Assembly (NCBI GenBank): GCA_030151635.1
Contig: JASLDF010000085.1
Coordinates: 1-14,893, forward strand
Reading direction: 5' to 3'
Source of the DNA: Bacteroides sp.
Lineage (GTDB): Bacteria; Bacteroidota; Bacteroidia; Bacteroidales; Bacteroidaceae
Length of the DNA: 14,893 nucleotides
In this document: piece by piece, positions 6,963 to 13,739 of the stretch
Numbering within the stretch: position 1 is the first letter of the stretch
Layout of the letters: each line of letters opens with the position of its first letter
Made by a program: the position numbers and the translations under genes
The notes under the pieces: generated by a model
The model's input: only the letters and a program-made list of their open reading frames with translations
What the model was told of the DNA's origin: nothing
Databases searched by the model: none

Positions 6963-8333
6963 TTATCCAAAAAGATATCTAAAGGCCTGTTCAACTTTTT
7001 GAACAGGTACTAATTCGATTTCAAAATTAGCAGTATTTATGCCTTGGAGGTTAAATTTAGGCAAAATAAATCGTTTAAAGCCCAATTTTTCTGCTTCTTT
7101 AATTCGTTGTTCAATTCGATTTACTGGTCTAATCTCTCCTGAAAGCCCAACTTCCCCTGCAACACAAATAGTAGAATCAATTGCTACATCCATATTTGAT
7201 GATAGAATAGCACTGATAACTGCAAGGTCAATGGCAGGGTCATTTACTTTTATTCCTCCCGCAATATTTAAGAATACATCTTTTTGTGCCAGTTTAAAGC
7301 CTACTCTTTTTTCTAAAACTGCCAATATCATATTCATTCTTCGTGTATCAAATCCTGTCGCAGAGCGTTGAGGCATTCCATAAACAGCAGAGCTTACAAG
7401 TGATTGTATTTCAATTAAGAAAGGTCTAACACCTTCAATAGCAGCTGCGATTGCAATACCGCTCATCCCACTGTGTTCTTGGCTTAATAACATTTCTGAA
7501 GGGTTGTGAACCTCTCTTAGCCCATCTTGTCGCATTTCATATATCCCAATTTCAGAAGTACTACCAAATCGGTTCTTAATACTCCTTAGAATTCGATATA
7601 TGTGTTGTTGGTCTCCTTCAAATTGAATTACGGTATCTACGATGTGCTCCAGTACTTTAGGACCAGCAATGCTACCTTCTTTATTGATGTGTCCAATCAG
7701 AATAATAGGGATATGCGATTCCTTGGCCAATCTCAATAAGAGTGCAGAACACTCTCTTACTTGCGATAAACTTCCAGGTGATGATTCATTTGACTCGGTA
7801 GCTATGGTTTGTATGGAATCTATGACAATTAGTTCTGGTGCTAAATCTTTAACATAGAGCATAATGTTTTCTAGAGATGTGTCACTGACTATATAGCAGT
7901 TTTCAGAAGATTTTTCTAATCGATTTGCTCTTAGTTTTAGTTGGCTAGTACTTTCTTCACCAGATACGTATAGAATTTTTTTGTCTTTGATTTGTAATAC
8001 CGTTTGTAAGATTAGAGTAGATTTTCCAATACCTGGTTCTCCACCTAATAATACAAGTGAACCAGGCACTAATCCTCCTCCTAAAACTCGATTCAGTTCC
8101 TCATCACACATGTCTATTCGTTGCTCTTCGGTAATGTTTACCGAGTTAATAGTAATGGGTGTTTTATTCTTTTTATTATCAGAAAATTCAGGGATAAGAT
8201 TCGTACTAGATGTTTTAACTATACTCTTTTCTACAAAGGTATTCCATTGTTGGCATCCTGGACATTTACCTATCCATTTAAGTGATTCATGGCCACAATT
8301 ATTACAAAAAAAAACAGTTTTATTTTTAGCCAT
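6963..8333 (-). CDS. radA: DNA repair protein RadA (Sms)
   Basis: RadA is a RecA-like ATPase that processes branched recombination intermediates and drives branch migration with RecA. The 456 residues show the complete family layout. A four-cysteine zinc finger is formed by C10, C13, C24 and C27. The Walker A motif GEPGIGKST is at 98-106 (K104) and a Walker B LIVIDSI ends near 174. The RadA-specific KNRFG motif is at 253-257, and a Lon-protease-like domain fills the C-terminal third. Length is normal for the family. The start is the ATG just before AKNKTVFFC, where bacterial RadA proteins begin. It is the first gene of a minus-strand unit with the LuxR-type regulator and is divergent from ompA. 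Nothing seems missing or broken. Confidence 0.98.
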   Translation of the reverse strand: MAKNKTVFFCNNCGHESLKWIGKCPGCQQWNTFVEKSIVKTSSTNLIPEFSDNKKNKTPITINSVNITEEQRIDMCDEELNRVLGGGLVPGSLVLLGGEPGIGKSTLILQTVLQIKDKKILYVSGEESTSQLKLRANRLEKSSENCYIVSDTSLENIMLYVKDLAPELIVIDSIQTIATESNESSPGSLSQVRECSALLLRLAKESHIPIILIGHINKEGSIAGPKVLEHIVDTVIQFEGDQQHIYRILRSIKNRFGSTSEIGIYEMRQDGLREVHNPSEMLLSQEHSGMSGIAIAAAIEGVRPFLIEIQSLVSSAVYGMPQRSATGFDTRRMNMILAVLEKRVGFKLAQKDVFLNIAGGIKVNDPAIDLAVISAILSSNMDVAIDSTICVAGEVGLSGEIRPVNRIEQRIKEAEKLGFKRFILPKFNLQGINTANFEIELVPVQKVEQAFRYLFG

Positions 8334-8369
8334 AACAAGCTTATATATTTATACTTTGATATAAAGAAA

Positions 8370-8377
8370 CAAAATTA
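8370..8377 (-). promoter_or_regulatory. Candidate -7 element for radA
   Basis: On the minus strand the bases read TAATTTTG, matching TAnnTTTG, and lie 37 bases before the radA ATG. A matching -33 element at normal spacing was not clear. Confidence 0.35.
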
Positions 8378-8459
8378 ATTGAAATAATAATGTTGTTTTA
8401 GTGAACAATATGCCTACAAAATGCATTATATATTACATTCTGGTAGAATAATATCAGAT

Positions 8460-8493
8460 TTTGGTGTATATATTTAACAAATGATTATATTTG
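8460..8493 (+). promoter_or_regulatory. Candidate ompA promoter
   Basis: TATATTTG at 8486-8493 matches the Bacteroidota -7 element TAnnTTTG. TTTG at 8460-8463 serves as the -33 element, with a 22-base spacer, slightly longer than usual. Transcription would begin near 8500 and give an untranslated leader of about 95 bases. Confidence 0.6.
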
Positions 8494-8502
8494 TTGCGTG
8501 TA

Positions 8503-8524
8503 AATCCGTGTAACAGGACGGATT
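8503..8524 (+). repeat. Small inverted repeat at the predicted 5' end of the ompA mRNA
   Basis: AATCCG at 8503-8508 pairs with CGGATT at 8519-8524 around a 10-base loop. It falls just at or after the predicted ompA start point, so it could be a 5' stabilising hairpin. The stem is only 6 bp, so chance is possible. Confidence 0.3.
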
Positions 8525-8596
8525 AATAAGGTAAAATTCTGAAAAGAATACAGATTACATATTTAAGAAAGACAAATTTACAAAAATTAAACAGGT

Positions 8597-9745
8597 ATGA
8601 AAAAAAGTTTTTTAATGGTAGCATTAGCTCTATTTTCAGTTGGTGCTTCTGCCCAAGAAGATGGTGGCAAAAAAGACAAGTATAAAGTTGAAACTAACAA
8701 GTTCTGGAACAACTGGTTCCTAGATGCTAGTGGTGGTGTTCAAGTATACTTTGGCGATGCTGACGCAAAACAAAGTTTCGGAAAACGTCTAGCTCCTGCT
8801 GTAGATATTTCATTGGGTAAATGGTTTACTCCTGGTATTGGTCTACGTGCTGGTTACATGGGCTTGAAAGCTAAAGGTGCTACAACAGCAGCTAATGGCA
8901 ATCACAGCACAGGTAAATTAATCAAAGATGGTTACTACAAACAAGAGTGGAATATGATGAACTTACATACAGAAGTAATGTTCAACCTTTCTAACATGTT
9001 CTGTGGTTACAACGCTGAGAGAGTTTACTCTTTCATCCCTTACGCAGGTATGTCTTTACTACACTCATATGATAGACCAAGAACTAATGAATTTGGTTTC
9101 ACTGCTGGTCTTATCAATAAATTTAGACTTTCTCCAGCTTTAGATCTTAACCTAGAATTCCGTGGAACTCTTGTTAAAGATGGTTTTGATTCAGAATTAG
9201 GTGGTAAATCTAAAGAAGGTTTAGGTGCTGTAACTCTAGGTCTTACTTACAAATTCAAACAAAGAAACTTCAATAACGTAAAAACTTCTACAGGTATTAG
9301 CGAAAGCGAACTACGTAGAGTTCAAAATCAATTACGTGATGCAATGGATTACAACAATCAATTGAAAGACGAAGTTGAAGATCTAAGAAACAGAAAACCA
9401 GAAGTTGTTGTTAAAGAAGTTCCTGCTGACGAATCAAGAGTAATCTTCTTCCCAATCGGTAAGAGCCAAATTTCTATCCGCGACATGGTAGCTGTTCGCT
9501 TAATTGCTGACGGTATCAAGAAAGCTGATGAAAACACAGTTTACACAATCAAAGGTTATGCTGATAACGCTACAGGTAGTGTTGCATACAACAATAGCTT
9601 AAGCTTGAAACGTGCTGAAGCTGTTCGTGATGCACTTATCAAAGAAGGTGTTAAACCTTCAATGTTGAAAGCTGAAGGTATGGGTGGTGTTAAATCTGTA
9701 TTTGGCAGCGATAATAGATTAAGCCGTGTAGTTGTTATTAAATAA
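8597..9745 (+). CDS. OmpA family outer membrane protein
   Basis: A Sec signal peptide (MKKSFLMVALALFSVGASAQ) is followed by an N-terminal beta-barrel-type domain (about 35-225) rich in alternating aromatic and polar residues. A short helical or coiled-coil linker follows (about 234-270, SELRRVQNQLRDAMDYNNQL). The C-terminal OmpA-like peptidoglycan-binding domain covers about 278-382. D323 in GYADN and R339 in SLKRAEAV correspond to the Asp and Arg that bind diaminopimelate in E. coli OmpA. The protein should anchor the outer membrane to the cell wall and may be a major surface protein. Its codons favour TTC, TAC, AAC, GGT and CGT more than the neighbouring genes, which together with its own promoter and terminator suggests high expression. 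The 382-residue length is usual for Bacteroidota members. Confidence 0.95.
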   Translation: MKKSFLMVALALFSVGASAQEDGGKKDKYKVETNKFWNNWFLDASGGVQVYFGDADAKQSFGKRLAPAVDISLGKWFTPGIGLRAGYMGLKAKGATTAANGNHSTGKLIKDGYYKQEWNMMNLHTEVMFNLSNMFCGYNAERVYSFIPYAGMSLLHSYDRPRTNEFGFTAGLINKFRLSPALDLNLEFRGTLVKDGFDSELGGKSKEGLGAVTLGLTYKFKQRNFNNVKTSTGISESELRRVQNQLRDAMDYNNQLKDEVEDLRNRKPEVVVKEVPADESRVIFFPIGKSQISIRDMVAVRLIADGIKKADENTVYTIKGYADNATGSVAYNNSLSLKRAEAVRDALIKEGVKPSMLKAEGMGGVKSVFGSDNRLSRVVVIK

Positions 9746-9767
9746 CTAACCGAGTAAAATATATTGA

Positions 9768-9797
9768 AAAGGATGCCCATTAAGGCATCCTTTTTTT
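9768..9797 (+). terminator. Rho-independent terminator of ompA
   Basis: A 10-bp stem (AAAGGATGCC at 9768-9777, GGCATCCTTT at 9784-9793) with a 6-base loop runs into a stretch of seven T at 9791-9797. It begins 23 bases after the ompA stop and is the clearest terminator in the window. Confidence 0.92.
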
Positions 9798-9831
9798 ATT
9801 TCTTAATTTTCAAAAGAGAAATACTATAACG

Positions 9832-12270
9832 ATGAAAGTATTAAAGTTTGGAGGTTCTTCAGTTGGAACTCCCGAGAGTTTAGCTAGGGTAAAAGGAATT
9901 GTAGATAGCAATGAGAATACCCCTGTTATTGTTGTCGTTTCTGCCTTAGGTGGTGTTACAGACAAGTTGATAGCAATATCTAATACAGCTTCAAGAGGTT
10001 GTAAGAGTTATGAACATGATTTTGTAGAAATGCGAATGCGTCATGATGCAATGGTTGAAACCTTATTTGTAGATAATTCCATTCGCAAGTCTGTTCGTAA
10101 TGATGTTGCAATGCTCATGGAGGAGTTGGAGAATATATTCAAAGGAATTTATTTAATAAAAGATCTTTCTTCTAGAACACTTGATACAATTTTGAGTTAT
10201 GGCGAGCGTCTATCATCATTAATTGTTTCTCAATATATTCCAAATTCTACATGGATTGATTCGAGAGAAATAATCAAGACAGAAACCAAATTGGGTAAAC
10301 ATGTACCTGATATGGATTTAACGACGATTAATATTAAGAGAACTTTCCAAACTTTACCGGACGTAACGGTTATGGGTGGTTTTATTTCTTCGGATAGAGA
10401 TTCCGGCGAGACTACCAACTTGGGACGAGGTGGGTCAGATTATACTGCAGCATTGTTGGCTTCTTCTTTAGGGGCGACTTGTCTTGAAATTTGGACCGAT
10501 GTAGATGGTTTTATGACAGCAGATCCTCGAGTTATTGACAAGGCATATACAATTGATGAGTTGTCGTATGATGAGGCTACTGAGTTATGTAATTTTGGAG
10601 CTAAAGTAATTTATCCACCCACTATTTATCCGGTTTGTCATACCAATATTCCAATTCGTGTCAAAAACACGTTTAATCCTAATGGTGATGGTACAGTTAT
10701 TACTGCTTTTCCACAAAAACAGTCTAAAAAAGTAATTAAAGGAATTTCCTCCATTGATAATACTAGTTTAATCACTGTACATGGTTTAGGGATGGTTGGT
10801 GTAATTGGTGTTAATTACAGAATATTTAAGTCACTAGCAAAACGTGGCATTAGCGTATTCCTTGTTTCTCAGGCTTCTTCAGAAAATAGTACATCTATTG
10901 GTGTACGAGGAGAAGACTCTGTTGCTGCTTGTGAGGCTTTAGATTTAGAATTTGCTAAAGAAATAGACTTGGGGCTGATCTCAAAGATGAGGGCGCATGA
11001 GGGCTTAGCAACGATTGCCGTTGTTGGTAATAATATGCGTGGTAATCCAGGTGTTGCTGGTAAACTTTTTCAAGCACTTGGTCGAAGTGGTATCAATATT
11101 ATTGCGTGTGCGCAAGGTGCTTCTGAAATGAACATTTCAGTTGTAGTAGAAGGTAGTCTTCTCAAGAAAGGCTTGAATGTTTTACATGACTCATTCTTTT
11201 TGTCGGAGTTCAAAGAGTTAAACATTTTTGTGTGTGGAATTGGTACAGTTGGAGCCAGTTTACTTAGCCAGATAGAACGTCAACAACAAAAATTGATGTC
11301 CGAACAACACTTAAAGCTTAATGTTGTTGGAATTGCTAATGGATCAAAACTATTAATTAATAGAGAAGGAATTGCACTCGAGAATTATAAGAGCAAGTTG
11401 TTGGAAACGGGTATACCAAGTTCTCCATTGATTTTAAAAGATGAAATTATTCGCTTGAATATGTACAACTCTGTTTTTGTAGATTGTACGGCTAGCAAAG
11501 ATGTTGCAGCACTTTATTATGATTTTCTAAATCAGAATATTTCCATTGTTGCCGCAAATAAAATAGCAGCCTCATCGGCCTACTCAAATTATTCTAAATT
11601 AAAAAAAGAGGCGTTGGAGAAAGACACCAAGTTTCTGTTTGAAACAAATGTAGGAGCAGGTTTACCCATTATTAATACAATTAATGATTTGATTAACAGT
11701 GGCGACAAAATTATTAAAATTGAAGCCGTCTTATCGGGTACTTTGAATTATATTTTCAATAAAATAAGCAAAGAAGTTCCGTTAAGTAAGACGATAGGAT
11801 TAGCACAGAAAGAAGGATATTCCGAGCCCGACCCACGTATTGATTTAAGTGGAACAGATGTGATTCGTAAGTTGGTTATTCTGGCTCGTGAGGCAGGGTA
11901 TCCTTTGGAGCAAGAGCAGGTCGAAAAGCATTTATTTATACCTACAGATTTATTTAACGGTTCCTTGGATGACTTTTGGAAAAACATACAAGGGTTGGAT
12001 GCTGAATTTGAAGAAAAGCGTTTAGCCTTAGAGAAGGAGAACAAACGCTGGCGCTTTGTTGCTTCCTACGATCAAGGTGTAGCTTCTGTCCGATTAGAGG
12101 CGGTAAGTCAAGATCACCCATTTTATCGTCTTGAAGGGAGTAATAATGCCATTCTTTTGACTACAGATCGTTATCGTGAATATCCGATGATGATTCAAGG
12201 CTATGGTGCCGGTGCTGATGTAACTGCAGCAGGAGTCTTTGCTGATGTTATGAGCATTGCTAATATTTAA
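9832..12270 (+). CDS. thrA: Bifunctional aspartokinase I / homoserine dehydrogenase I
   Basis: This fused enzyme phosphorylates aspartate and reduces aspartate semialdehyde to homoserine, the first and third steps leading to threonine and methionine. The 812 residues are close to E. coli ThrA (820). The aspartokinase domain starts with KFGGSSVG at 5-12 and has GRGGSDYTAALLA near 197. Two ACT regulatory modules lie at about 310-455 (LITVHGLGMVGV and IAVVGNNMRGNPGVAGK), so feedback by threonine is expected but unproven. The dehydrogenase domain starts near 462 with the nucleotide-binding loop VCGIGTVGASLL. It continues through AANKIAAS, ETNVGAGLPI and the active-site region GYSEPDPRIDLSGTD at 662-676. 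No thrB- or thrC-type gene follows, and the unit seems to end at the hairpin at 12293-12332. The start is 34 bases after the ompA terminator, with only a weak promoter candidate (TAATTTTC at 9804-9811). Confidence 0.98.
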   Translation: MKVLKFGGSSVGTPESLARVKGIVDSNENTPVIVVVSALGGVTDKLIAISNTASRGCKSYEHDFVEMRMRHDAMVETLFVDNSIRKSVRNDVAMLMEELENIFKGIYLIKDLSSRTLDTILSYGERLSSLIVSQYIPNSTWIDSREIIKTETKLGKHVPDMDLTTINIKRTFQTLPDVTVMGGFISSDRDSGETTNLGRGGSDYTAALLASSLGATCLEIWTDVDGFMTADPRVIDKAYTIDELSYDEATELCNFGAKVIYPPTIYPVCHTNIPIRVKNTFNPNGDGTVITAFPQKQSKKVIKGISSIDNTSLITVHGLGMVGVIGVNYRIFKSLAKRGISVFLVSQASSENSTSIGVRGEDSVAACEALDLEFAKEIDLGLISKMRAHEGLATIAVVGNNMRGNPGVAGKLFQALGRSGINIIACAQGASEMNISVVVEGSLLKKGLNVLHDSFFLSEFKELNIFVCGIGTVGASLLSQIERQQQKLMSEQHLKLNVVGIANGSKLLINREGIALENYKSKLLETGIPSSPLILKDEIIRLNMYNSVFVDCTASKDVAALYYDFLNQNISIVAANKIAASSAYSNYSKLKKEALEKDTKFLFETNVGAGLPIINTINDLINSGDKIIKIEAVLSGTLNYIFNKISKEVPLSKTIGLAQKEGYSEPDPRIDLSGTDVIRKLVILAREAGYPLEQEQVEKHLFIPTDLFNGSLDDFWKNIQGLDAEFEEKRLALEKENKRWRFVASYDQGVASVRLEAVSQDHPFYRLEGSNNAILLTTDRYREYPMMIQGYGAGADVTAAGVFADVMSIANI

Positions 12271-12292
12271 GTTATTTATATCCCAAAAATGT

Positions 12293-12334
12293 AGAGCGAG
12301 TGGTAAAGTTATTAACTGTTGTCACTCGCTCTTT
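12293..12334 (+). terminator. Probable thrA terminator hairpin
   Basis: AGAGCGAGTG at 12293-12302 pairs exactly with CACTCGCTCT at 12323-12332 around a 20-base loop, 23 bases after the thrA stop. The T tail is short (CTTTAT), so it may be a weak or Rho-aided terminator or a 3' stabilising hairpin. Confidence 0.65.
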
Positions 12335-12384
12335 ATACATAATCACTTTCGAACTTAAACTACCTTAGGTAGGAAGGTGTGTCT

Positions 12385-12439
12385 TCTCCCTGAGAGAACA
12401 GAGTTATCTTACTGAGACAGTTCTGTTCTCTTAGGGAGA
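12385..12439. repeat. 18-bp inverted repeat in the thrA/thiamine-operon gap
   Basis: TCTCCCTGAGAGAACAGA at 12385-12402 pairs with TCTGTTCTCTTAGGGAGA at 12422-12439 along 18 positions with a single G-U pair. The 19-base loop itself holds a small hairpin (ACTG AGA CAGT, 12411-12421). No T run follows on either strand, so it is not a standard terminator. It may be part of a structured RNA, a protein site or a decayed mobile repeat. Confidence 0.7.
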
Positions 12440-12446
12440 TAAATTA

Positions 12447-12487
12447 AGGCTGCTTTCCTTCCTTCTAAAGCAGCTTGAAGGAAGGAA
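12447..12487. repeat. Two overlapping, mutually exclusive hairpins
   Basis: Stem A pairs 12447-12456 with 12467-12476 (core GCTGCTTT with AAAGCAGC). Stem B pairs TTCCTTCCTTC at 12455-12465 with GAAGGAAGGAA at 12477-12487, 11 bp without mismatch. Each stem uses the loop of the other, and the lack of linker bases rules out a normal pseudoknot, so only one can form at a time. Function is unknown. Confidence 0.6.
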
Positions 12488-12499
12488 TACGTAGAAAAT

Positions 12500-12537
12500 A
12501 AATGAGCCTAGAAACATGATTGTTCCTAGGCTCATTT
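12500..12537 (-). terminator. Terminator of the thiamine operon, possibly bidirectional
   Basis: The arms at 12500-12516 and 12521-12537 form 16 pairs with one mismatch around a 4-base loop (core AATGAGCCTAG with CTAGGCTCATT). On the minus strand the hairpin is followed by ATTTATTTTC, and it lies 23 bases beyond the thiamine pyrophosphokinase stop. On the plus strand the tail is TTTTATGTT, so it could also stop read-through from thrA. Confidence 0.75.
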
Positions 12538-12559
12538 TATGTTGATTAATAGATTTCAT

Positions 12560-13180
12560 TTACTTCACACCGTGAGTTATAAATACTAGAAAATCGGAAT
12601 CTGCAGTAATACCTACTTGTTCGTTACAAACTTCATTTAATGTTCCTTCCCACCATTTTTTGAAAGGACGAATGGGGTATAGCAATCCGAGGCCTCTAAG
12701 AATTGTACAACCAAAATTAAAGATGGATAGTTGTTGCCCAACTTTGCCTCGATAGCTAAACGTTTGATGACAAGGTATAAATGTTCCAGTTTCTGTAATC
12801 ATCTTAACGTTGCACTTGGGCATATATTCCATTAATAGAGCAATATTCCCTATTGTATGATCTTCGCGTTTACCAGTTCCACCTAATATAGTAACATCTT
12901 GATATCCTTTTGATACCACAAATTCGATTGCTTTTGTTAAATCATTTGTTTCTTGATCTGAACAAATAATCATAAGATTCGCATATTTAACTTTTAGCTC
13001 AGGGCAAATAGAGTCGCCATCACCAATAATGATGTGGGGAATGATTTGGTGGCCTATCAGTTCATTGGCAGCTCCATCGCAACAAACTAAGAAATCAGCG
13101 TTTGTAAGTATCTCTTTTGTTTGTTTGCTTTTTGGAAACGTACCGTTTGCTAATACAACAACTTTTTTATTTTGCATCAT
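12560..13180 (-). CDS. Thiamine pyrophosphokinase
   Basis: The enzyme transfers pyrophosphate from ATP to thiamine in the cytoplasm, making the active cofactor and trapping imported thiamine. The 206 residues carry the family motifs in order: ANGTFP near 11-16, CCDGAAN around D35, GDGDS at 53-57, QETNDLTKAI from 76 (D80), and GGTGKREDHTIGN from 100. The C-terminal half is the beta-rich thiamine-binding domain. The reading frame begins with two Met codons (13180 and 13177) and overlaps the end of the upstream permease gene by 14 bases or 11 bases, a sign of coupled translation. In published comparative work on thiamine genes, Bacteroidota kinases of this type in pnuT operons are labelled tnr3. 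Linkage with the permease and TonB receptor supports thiamine rather than another substrate. Confidence 0.95.
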   Translation of the reverse strand: MMQNKKVVVLANGTFPKSKQTKEILTNADFLVCCDGAANELIGHQIIPHIIIGDGDSICPELKVKYANLMIICSDQETNDLTKAIEFVVSKGYQDVTILGGTGKREDHTIGNIALLMEYMPKCNVKMITETGTFIPCHQTFSYRGKVGQQLSIFNFGCTILRGLGLLYPIRPFKKWWEGTLNEVCNEQVGITADSDFLVFITHGVK

Positions 13181-13739
13181 TCTTCATTAATTTTACCCAG
13201 TTTATATATCCAAAAATAGCGATAACTGTGTAAAGCGCATACAATCCTGCAGTAAAATATAATTCTTTATAGATATATAATCCAGCACTAACCACATCAA
13301 CCAATATCCAAATGAGCCATTGCTCTACATATTTCTTGGTTAACATCCACATCCCTATAATACTAAGTGCAGTTGTAAAACTGTCTAGCACTGGAACATC
13401 ACTATCTGTATAGGTAATAAGTATCCAAGAGATTAAAGCGAATGCAACAAAAAATATTGCAATAAAAACAAGATAATAGTGCAGTGGAGTTCTGGTAATT
13501 GGGAATTTCTTCTCTTCATGTTTATCTTGTTTATATATCCAATATACCCAGCCAATAATGGCAGCGAAGAGGTAATAAATATTAATCCCGAAATCGGCAT
13601 ATAAGCCCGCATTGTAATACACAGCAATATAAATTGCTGGCATTACAATGGCAGTTATCCACAGGTAAATACTCGATTTGTATTCGAAGTATAGATATAG
13701 TAACCCAATAAGAGTTCCAATTATTTCTAGTGCATTCAT
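13167..13739 (-). CDS. pnuT: PnuC-family inner membrane permease, probable thiamine transporter PnuT
   Basis: This 190-residue protein is almost entirely hydrophobic, with about seven membrane spans (near 3-19, 24-44, 48-69, 87-109, 117-134 and two within 140-185). It has the tryptophan- and tyrosine-rich composition of the PnuC family (GLYADFGINIYYLFAAIIGW and WILVDVVSAGLYIY). PnuC proteins move vitamins by facilitated diffusion: nicotinamide riboside for PnuC, riboflavin for PnuX, thiamine for PnuT. Substrate cannot be read from the motifs alone, but the gene sits between a TonB-dependent receptor and thiamine pyrophosphokinase, the arrangement predicted for thiamine in Bacteroidota. The ATG overlaps the receptor stop by one base (TAATG), and its 3' end overlaps the kinase, so the three genes are surely one operon. 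A nicotinamide riboside role is the main alternative. Confidence 0.88.
   Translation of the reverse strand: MNALEIIGTLIGLLYLYFEYKSSIYLWITAIVMPAIYIAVYYNAGLYADFGINIYYLFAAIIGWVYWIYKQDKHEEKKFPITRTPLHYYLVFIAIFFVAFALISWILITYTDSDVPVLDSFTTALSIIGMWMLTKKYVEQWLIWILVDVVSAGLYIYKELYFTAGLYALYTVIAIFGYINWVKLMKNDAK

Noticed and set aside
7039..8364. Plus-strand open frames across radA (7039-7371, 7642-7857, 7981-8364)
   Set aside because: They are antisense to a complete, motif-rich radA and show no domain, signal or start context of their own.
9798..9831. A threonine attenuator leader peptide before thrA
   Set aside because: Only 34 bases separate the ompA terminator from the thrA start, with no small open frame rich in Thr or Ile codons.
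12361..12490. An insertion sequence or complete MITE between thrA and the thiamine operon
   Set aside because: No matching terminal inverted repeats enclosing the whole stretch and no target duplication were found; only internal palindromes are visible.
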